Below the pieces are notes generated by a model. The model worked only from the letters and a program-made list of their open reading frames with translations, did no database searches and was not told where the DNA came from. Positions 7,258 to 10,679 of a stretch of 10,679 bases of DNA are shown here, one piece after another (within the stretch, counting starts at the first letter, position 1; each line of letters starts with the position of its first letter). Origin of the DNA: an uncultured Bacteroidales bacterium (GTDB taxonomy: Bacteria; Bacteroidota; Bacteroidia; Bacteroidales; Paludibacteraceae). The DNA is taken from positions 1 to 10,679 of the forward strand of contig CALAUY010000146.1 of the NCBI GenBank assembly GCA_937892015.1, read 5' to 3'. The position numbers and the translations under genes are program-made.

Positions 7258-7278
7258 TAAACAGATTATACTATCATT

Positions 7279-9150
7279 ATGAGGACTCAATACAAAATAA
7301 CTATTCTGCTTGCGGCGATTGTCTGCCTGCCGTTTTTCGGTACTGTTGGCAGTCAGTTGCGGGCGGAAGACGTATCTTTCAAAGCGAGTGCACCGAAACA
7401 GGTGGTGATGGGCAAACCTTTCCAGCTGACTTTCTCGGTCAACCATCGCGCCAAAGACTTGCGTGCGCCGGAGATGCCGGAGTTCGATATACTGGCCGGT
7501 CCGTACTCGTCGCAGTCGAGCTCGACCTCTTTTGTTAACGGGCAACGAACGTCCACGTTCTCGCTGACGTACACTTATACGCTCATGGCGCGCAAAGAAG
7601 GGTCGTTCACCATTGACCCCGCAACAATCGTTGTCGGTGGCGACACGTATCACTCCAACGCACTGAAAATCACCGTACTGCCTGCTGACGACAATTCGGC
7701 TGCAACGCCTGCACAACAAGAGGGCAGCAGTGCTGCGCCATCATCTTCGTCGTCAGCATCATCGTCGTCATCGAAAGGCAACGGCGACATCTTCATCAAG
7801 ACGCAAGTCAGCAAGACGAAAGTGCACGAACAGGAGTGTATTCTGCTGAGTTATAAACTGTATTTTGCCGGCGTTGACGTGGCGCAGTTCACGAACAACA
7901 CGAAGTTGCCGGAGTTCAAGGGCTTTCTGAAACAGGAGATAGAGCAGGGCGAGATACAAACGGAACTGGAGCATTACAACGGGCGAAACTATCAGACGGC
8001 CGTGCTGTATCGGACGCTTCTCTTCCCGCAAAAAGCGGGCGATATAGAGATTGAACCCGCTAATTTTGAGGCCGTTCTGCGAGTACAGAACAGGACGCAA
8101 GTGCGCTCTATTTTCGACGATTTCTTTGCCACGTACAGCAACGTGACCAAACCGCTGACAGCTCCCGGCGTAACGATTCATGTGCAGTCGCTTCCGGCCG
8201 GCAAACCGGCAGGCTACAGCGGCGGAGTCGGCACGTTCAACGTTCACTCGTCTATCTCTGCCAACAGCATCACCACCAACGATGCCGTGACGCTGAAGTT
8301 GTCGATTTCGGGTAAAGGCAACATGAAGATGGTCAAGACTCCATCGGTCGATTGGCCGGACGGTTTTGAGGTGTACGACCCGAAAGTAAGCAACAATTTC
8401 AAGAACACCACCTCGGGCGTGAGTGGTTCGAAAGATATTGAGTATCTGGCGATTGCTCGTGCAGCGGGTGATTACACTATTCCGCCAATCACGTTCTCGT
8501 ATTTCGATACGAACGACAACCGCTACAAGACGCTGACGACCGAATCTTATACGATACACGTGGCTCGTGGAGCGAACGAAACCGACCAGACGGTGGTGAC
8601 CACAGGCACATATACCAACAAAGAAGACATCCAGAAACTGGGTTCAGATATCCGTTATATTGAGACGAAAGCATTGGAACAAGATGTTCGTCAGCGTCAA
8701 GGATTGAGTGGCCTTTGGTGGCTCTGGTACGTGATTCCGTTGCTGATGGCCATCATCTTGTTCGCCGTTTTCCACAAGCAGATTCGCGACAATGCCGACA
8801 TCAATAAGGTTAGGTATCGTAAGGCCAACAAAGTGGCGCAGAAACGGCTCAAACAGGCGAAGAAGCTCATGCATGCAGGTCAAGATGCAGCGTTCTACGA
8901 AGAGATAGAACGTGCAGCATGGACGTACTTGAGCGACCGTCTGTCCATTCCGCAAGCTAACCTGACGAAAGAGAATATCTCGGGCATCTTGCGCGAGAAA
9001 CAAATAGCGGAAGAACTGATTGAGGAAGTCAGTCATGTGCTTTCGACCGCTGAGTTTGCTCGGTACGCTCCTTCAGCAGCCGGAAGTAAGGAAGAGTTGT
9101 ATGATGCAACTGCCAAACTGATTGATAGTCTTGAAAATACAAAGCTGTAA
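7279..9150 (+). CDS. batD: BatD family protein (oxygen-tolerance domain)
   Basis: Protein of 623 residues, normal for Bacteroidota BatD. The signal peptide covers residues 1 to about 29 (cleavage near LRA-ED). Predicted beta-rich periplasmic domains follow, opening with SFKASAPKQVVMGKPFQLTF and the BatD-like phrase FDILAGPYSSQSSSTSFVNG. A serine-rich linker lies at residues 149-165 and separates the first domain (30-135) from the second (about 170-305) and third (about 315-430). A single membrane helix at about 479-498 (GLWWLWYVIPLLMAIILFAV) leads to a cytoplasmic helical domain (500-623). That last domain resembles the C-terminal domain of the small membrane protein at 3563-4501. Probably the large periplasmic component of the Bat complex. 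The ATG lies 21 bp after the batC stop. The stop codon lies inside a short repeat shared with the batE leader. Confidence 0.94.
   Translation: MRTQYKITILLAAIVCLPFFGTVGSQLRAEDVSFKASAPKQVVMGKPFQLTFSVNHRAKDLRAPEMPEFDILAGPYSSQSSSTSFVNGQRTSTFSLTYTYTLMARKEGSFTIDPATIVVGGDTYHSNALKITVLPADDNSAATPAQQEGSSAAPSSSSSASSSSSKGNGDIFIKTQVSKTKVHEQECILLSYKLYFAGVDVAQFTNNTKLPEFKGFLKQEIEQGEIQTELEHYNGRNYQTAVLYRTLLFPQKAGDIEIEPANFEAVLRVQNRTQVRSIFDDFFATYSNVTKPLTAPGVTIHVQSLPAGKPAGYSGGVGTFNVHSSISANSITTNDAVTLKLSISGKGNMKMVKTPSVDWPDGFEVYDPKVSNNFKNTTSGVSGSKDIEYLAIARAAGDYTIPPITFSYFDTNDNRYKTLTTESYTIHVARGANETDQTVVTTGTYTNKEDIQKLGSDIRYIETKALEQDVRQRQGLSGLWWLWYVIPLLMAIILFAVFHKQIRDNADINKVRYRKANKVAQKRLKQAKKLMHAGQDAAFYEEIERAAWTYLSDRLSIPQANLTKENISGILREKQIAEELIEEVSHVLSTAEFARYAPSAAGSKEELYDATAKLIDSLENTKL
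7726..7773 (+). repeat. Serine-codon-rich tract in batD
   Basis: Residues 150-165 of BatD are serine-rich, written with TCA, TCT, TCG and AGC codons interspersed with alanine and a proline. It falls exactly between the first and second predicted beta-rich domains and looks like a flexible interdomain linker. The tract is short and uses mixed codons, so strong slippage is not expected. Confidence 0.8.
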
Positions 9151-9210
9151 GATAATCCGGGGAAATACAAAGCTGTGAGATAATACCAAAAATACAAAGT
9201 TATGAGACGA
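9135..9210 (+). repeat. Three copies of a ~22-bp repeat bridging the batD stop and batE start
   Basis: Copy 1 (9135-9156, AAATACAAAGCTGTAAGATA and two more bases) contains the batD stop codon TAA at 9148-9150. Copy 2 (9163-9184, 28 bp downstream) differs from it at one base (GTGAGA in place of GTAAGA). Copy 3 (9190-9210, 27 bp further) is diverged: AAATACAAAGTTATGAGACG, and it supplies the batE start codon ATG at 9202-9204. The order implies tandem duplication of the original gene junction, lengthening the spacer to 51 bp. Confidence 0.85.
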
Positions 9211-9942
9211 ATATATATCATCCTGACGGCGTTGTCGATGTTTGCGGCAAGCAGTGTAGCAGCAGATTGGGAGACGGCCAATCAGTTGTACGCTGATGGC
9301 CAATACGCTGATGCAGCCGAGCAATACGAGGCAATCTTGGAAGAGACTCCGGTTGCGGAAGTGTACTACAATCTCGGTAACGCATACTTCAAGACGGGCG
9401 AGATAGCGCAAGCTATTCTGGCATATGAACGTGCGCTTAGGTTGAAGCCTCATTATGCCGATTGCAAGCATAATCTGGCATTTGCACAGAGCAAGATTAT
9501 CGACAATATCGAAGATAATCATCAGTTTTTCCTCTCGCAATGGGCGACTTCTTTCCGCAACTTACTCGCCGAATCGATGTGGTTCGGTTGTTCGGTTGTG
9601 CTGTTTATTGCCTTTCTGCTGTGCACTTTCGCGTTCGCTTTCGGACGTAATATAGTGTTGAGGAAAAGCGGTTTTCATCTGGCATGGATATGTTTGCTGT
9701 GCTCGATTATCGGTTTGAGTTGTGCAGCATCGCTTCATCATCGCGACAGCGCACGCGAAGAGGCAATTATTGTGCAGGGAATCGTCAATGCCAAGTCATC
9801 GCCCGACAAATCCGGAACGGACCTGTTCATCTTGCATGAAGGAACGAAAGTATGGGTGAAAGAGACTGTAAACGGTTGGTGTTCAGTGCATGTGGGCGAT
9901 AATGTCGGTTGGGTGAGCGGCAGTGCTGTCGAGCGTATTTGA
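9202..9942 (+). CDS. batE: BatE, TPR and SH3b membrane protein
   Basis: Protein of 246 residues. The signal peptide MRRIYIILTALSMFAASSVA is followed by tetratricopeptide repeats at about 22-90 (NQLYADGQYADAAEQYEAIL, then YYNLGNAYFKTGEIAQAILA). Two membrane helices lie at about 126-147 and 157-176. A C-terminal bacterial SH3-like domain (about 188-246) has the phrases VNAKSSPDKSGTDLFILHEG and GWCSVHVGDNVGWVSGSAV. If the signal peptide is cleaved, both TPR and SH3b parts lie in the periplasm and the two helices form a hairpin in the inner membrane. The SH3b domain may contact peptidoglycan or a partner protein; this is inference from the fold. The start codon is in the third copy of the junction repeat. 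The stop is one base before the next ATG. Confidence 0.92.
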   Translation: MRRIYIILTALSMFAASSVAADWETANQLYADGQYADAAEQYEAILEETPVAEVYYNLGNAYFKTGEIAQAILAYERALRLKPHYADCKHNLAFAQSKIIDNIEDNHQFFLSQWATSFRNLLAESMWFGCSVVLFIAFLLCTFAFAFGRNIVLRKSGFHLAWICLLCSIIGLSCAASLHHRDSAREEAIIVQGIVNAKSSPDKSGTDLFILHEGTKVWVKETVNGWCSVHVGDNVGWVSGSAVERI

Positions 9943-9943
9943 A

Positions 9944-10606
9944 ATGGAACAGCTCTTGCAATGGGACAGCGAATTGCTGCTGTGGATTAACGGTCATCAC
10001 TCGCCGTTTTGGGACACGGTGATGTGGTACTGCACGCAGTCGTGGATTTGGATTCCGCTGTATGTGCTGCTTGTGGCGGTTGTTTATTTTGTTGCGTCCA
10101 AAGCGGATATTCGGGAGAAACGTGGGTTGAAGGTTTTTCTGCTGGTAGTGCTTGGCGTGGCTTGCATGGGAGCATCGGCAGGATTGGCTGATTTTATCAC
10201 GTCGGGACTACTAAAGAAATGGATTTGTCGTCCTCGTCCAACGCATTCTGAACTTGCACCGATGCTGCATATCCTGAACGGATACACGGGCGGACAGTAT
10301 GGTTTTCCGTCATCGCATGCTGCCAACACCATGGCAGTTGCCACCTCTTTTTGGCTGATAGTGAAGAGCTTGCGGAAGTTGCCGCTTCGAGCGCAAATTA
10401 ACGACACAACAGAGTTGGGAGCTGTGCAAACATTGTTTGCCGTGGTGAAAGGGTTGGTGGTTTTGTACGTGATTATCAATTGTTACAGCCGTATGTATTT
10501 GGGCGTACACTACCCTCTCGATATTGTCTGCGGAGCAGTTATCGGTTGGCTGATTGGGTGGCTGATGAGTAAAATCATAGTTCAAAGTTTAAAGTTTAAA
10601 GTTTAG
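9944..10606 (+). CDS. PAP2-family membrane phosphatase
   Basis: Integral membrane protein of 220 residues with about five or six hydrophobic segments. All three motifs of the PAP2 acid phosphatase superfamily are present: KX6RP as KKWICRPRP (K91, R98, P99), PSSH at 122-125 within GFPSSHAANT (catalytic H125), and SRX5HX3D as SRMYLGVHYPLD (R183, H189, D193). The family removes phosphate from lipid phosphates such as undecaprenyl pyrophosphate, phosphatidylglycerol phosphate or phosphatidate, usually with the active site on the outer face; the substrate cannot be read from this sequence. An in-frame GTG at 9923 would overlap batE by 20 bases, but the ATG at 9944, one base after the batE stop, is preferred. 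This spacing suggests co-transcription with the bat genes. The last eight codons (VQSLKFKV) and the TAG are made of a 7-bp repeat. Confidence 0.93.
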   Translation: MEQLLQWDSELLLWINGHHSPFWDTVMWYCTQSWIWIPLYVLLVAVVYFVASKADIREKRGLKVFLLVVLGVACMGASAGLADFITSGLLKKWICRPRPTHSELAPMLHILNGYTGGQYGFPSSHAANTMAVATSFWLIVKSLRKLPLRAQINDTTELGAVQTLFAVVKGLVVLYVIINCYSRMYLGVHYPLDIVCGAVIGWLIGWLMSKIIVQSLKFKV

Positions 10607-10607
10607 A
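10580..10607. repeat. 7-bp tandem repeat (GTTTAAA type) overlapping the end of the PAP2 gene
   Basis: Four units: GTTCAAA (10580-10586), GTTTAAA (10587-10593), GTTTAAA (10594-10600) and GTTTAGA (10601-10607). The unit length is not a multiple of three, so a change in copy number would shift the reading frame and alter the PAP2 C-terminus. The present stop codon TAG lies in the fourth unit. Confidence 0.85.
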
Positions 10608-10610
10608 GTA

Positions 10611-10679
10611 GTTTCAGGTTTCAAGTTTCAAGTTTCAGGTTTCAGGTTTCAAGTTTCAGGTTTCAGGTTTCAAGTTTCA
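10611..10679. repeat. 7-bp tandem repeat (GTTTCAG/GTTTCAA) at the contig end
   Basis: Nine complete units and a partial tenth (six bases) run to the last base. The final base of the nine units reads G,A,A,G,G,A,G,G,A, so the last six units form two copies of a 21-bp higher-order unit (GGA pattern). The unit differs from the adjacent GTTTAAA array by one or two bases, which suggests common origin. There are no spacers between units, so it is not a CRISPR array. The sequence has no reading frame of note. The contig probably ends here because short reads could not span the array. Confidence 0.93.

Noticed and set aside
6802..7719. Reverse-strand 305-residue frame with long leucine/isoleucine runs that resembles a membrane protein
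   Set aside because: The hydrophobic runs are the complement of the CAA/CAG tract in batC. It overlaps batC and batD fully, which have clear homology and signal peptides.
10580..10679. Possible CRISPR array at the contig end
   Set aside because: The units are only 7 bp and directly abut with no spacers; this is a simple tandem repeat.

Overview
The window looks like a complete draft contig from a Bacteroidota genome, most likely Bacteroidales. The grounds are the gene content and order (moxR, DUF58, a small membrane protein gene, then batA-batB-batC-batD-batE), A-rich leaders without strong Shine-Dalgarno sequences, and protein sequences resembling Bacteroides/Prevotella homologues. Genus cannot be set from the sequence. 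All genes are on the + strand. The first 30 bases are not genomic: they match the end of the Illumina TruSeq read-2 adapter, so genomic DNA starts at 31. The last ~70 bases are a 7-bp tandem repeat running off the end, so both contig ends lie in or next to repeats.

Region 1 (31-1392) is the 3' part of an AGCS-family sodium:alanine/glycine symporter gene. Its N-terminal membrane segments are missing, and an unusual array of seven-residue charged repeats lies just before the first conserved block. Region 2 (1393-1613) is intergenic: it has a 9-bp tandem repeat and AT-rich sequence with weak Bacteroidota promoter-like words before moxR.

Region 3 (1614-9942) is the aerotolerance (bat) operon. 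It encodes a MoxR AAA+ ATPase, a DUF58 protein with a von Willebrand A (VWA) core, a membrane protein whose cytoplasmic domain resembles the BatD C-terminus, two membrane-anchored VWA proteins (BatA, BatB), a periplasmic TPR protein with a glutamine-rich tail (BatC), a large periplasmic beta-rich membrane protein (BatD), and a TPR/SH3b membrane protein (BatE). The genes overlap or are 1-60 bp apart, which suggests one transcript. From family knowledge, a cytoplasmic MoxR ATPase is thought to act on VWA partners, and the membrane and periplasmic Bat proteins probably form an envelope complex. The biochemical function is unresolved; stress and oxygen tolerance is the historical label.

Region 4 (9944-10606) is a PAP2-family membrane phosphatase whose ATG comes one base after the batE stop, so it is probably the last gene of the same transcript. 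Its last codons run into a short 7-bp repeat that also supplies the stop codon.

No RNA genes, insertion sequences, CRISPR arrays or convincing terminators were seen. The system is known although poorly understood. The most unusual points are short repeats at gene edges (21-bp coding, 9-bp, 28/27-bp and 7-bp families), the apparent domain duplication between the small membrane protein and BatD, and the linked PAP2 gene.
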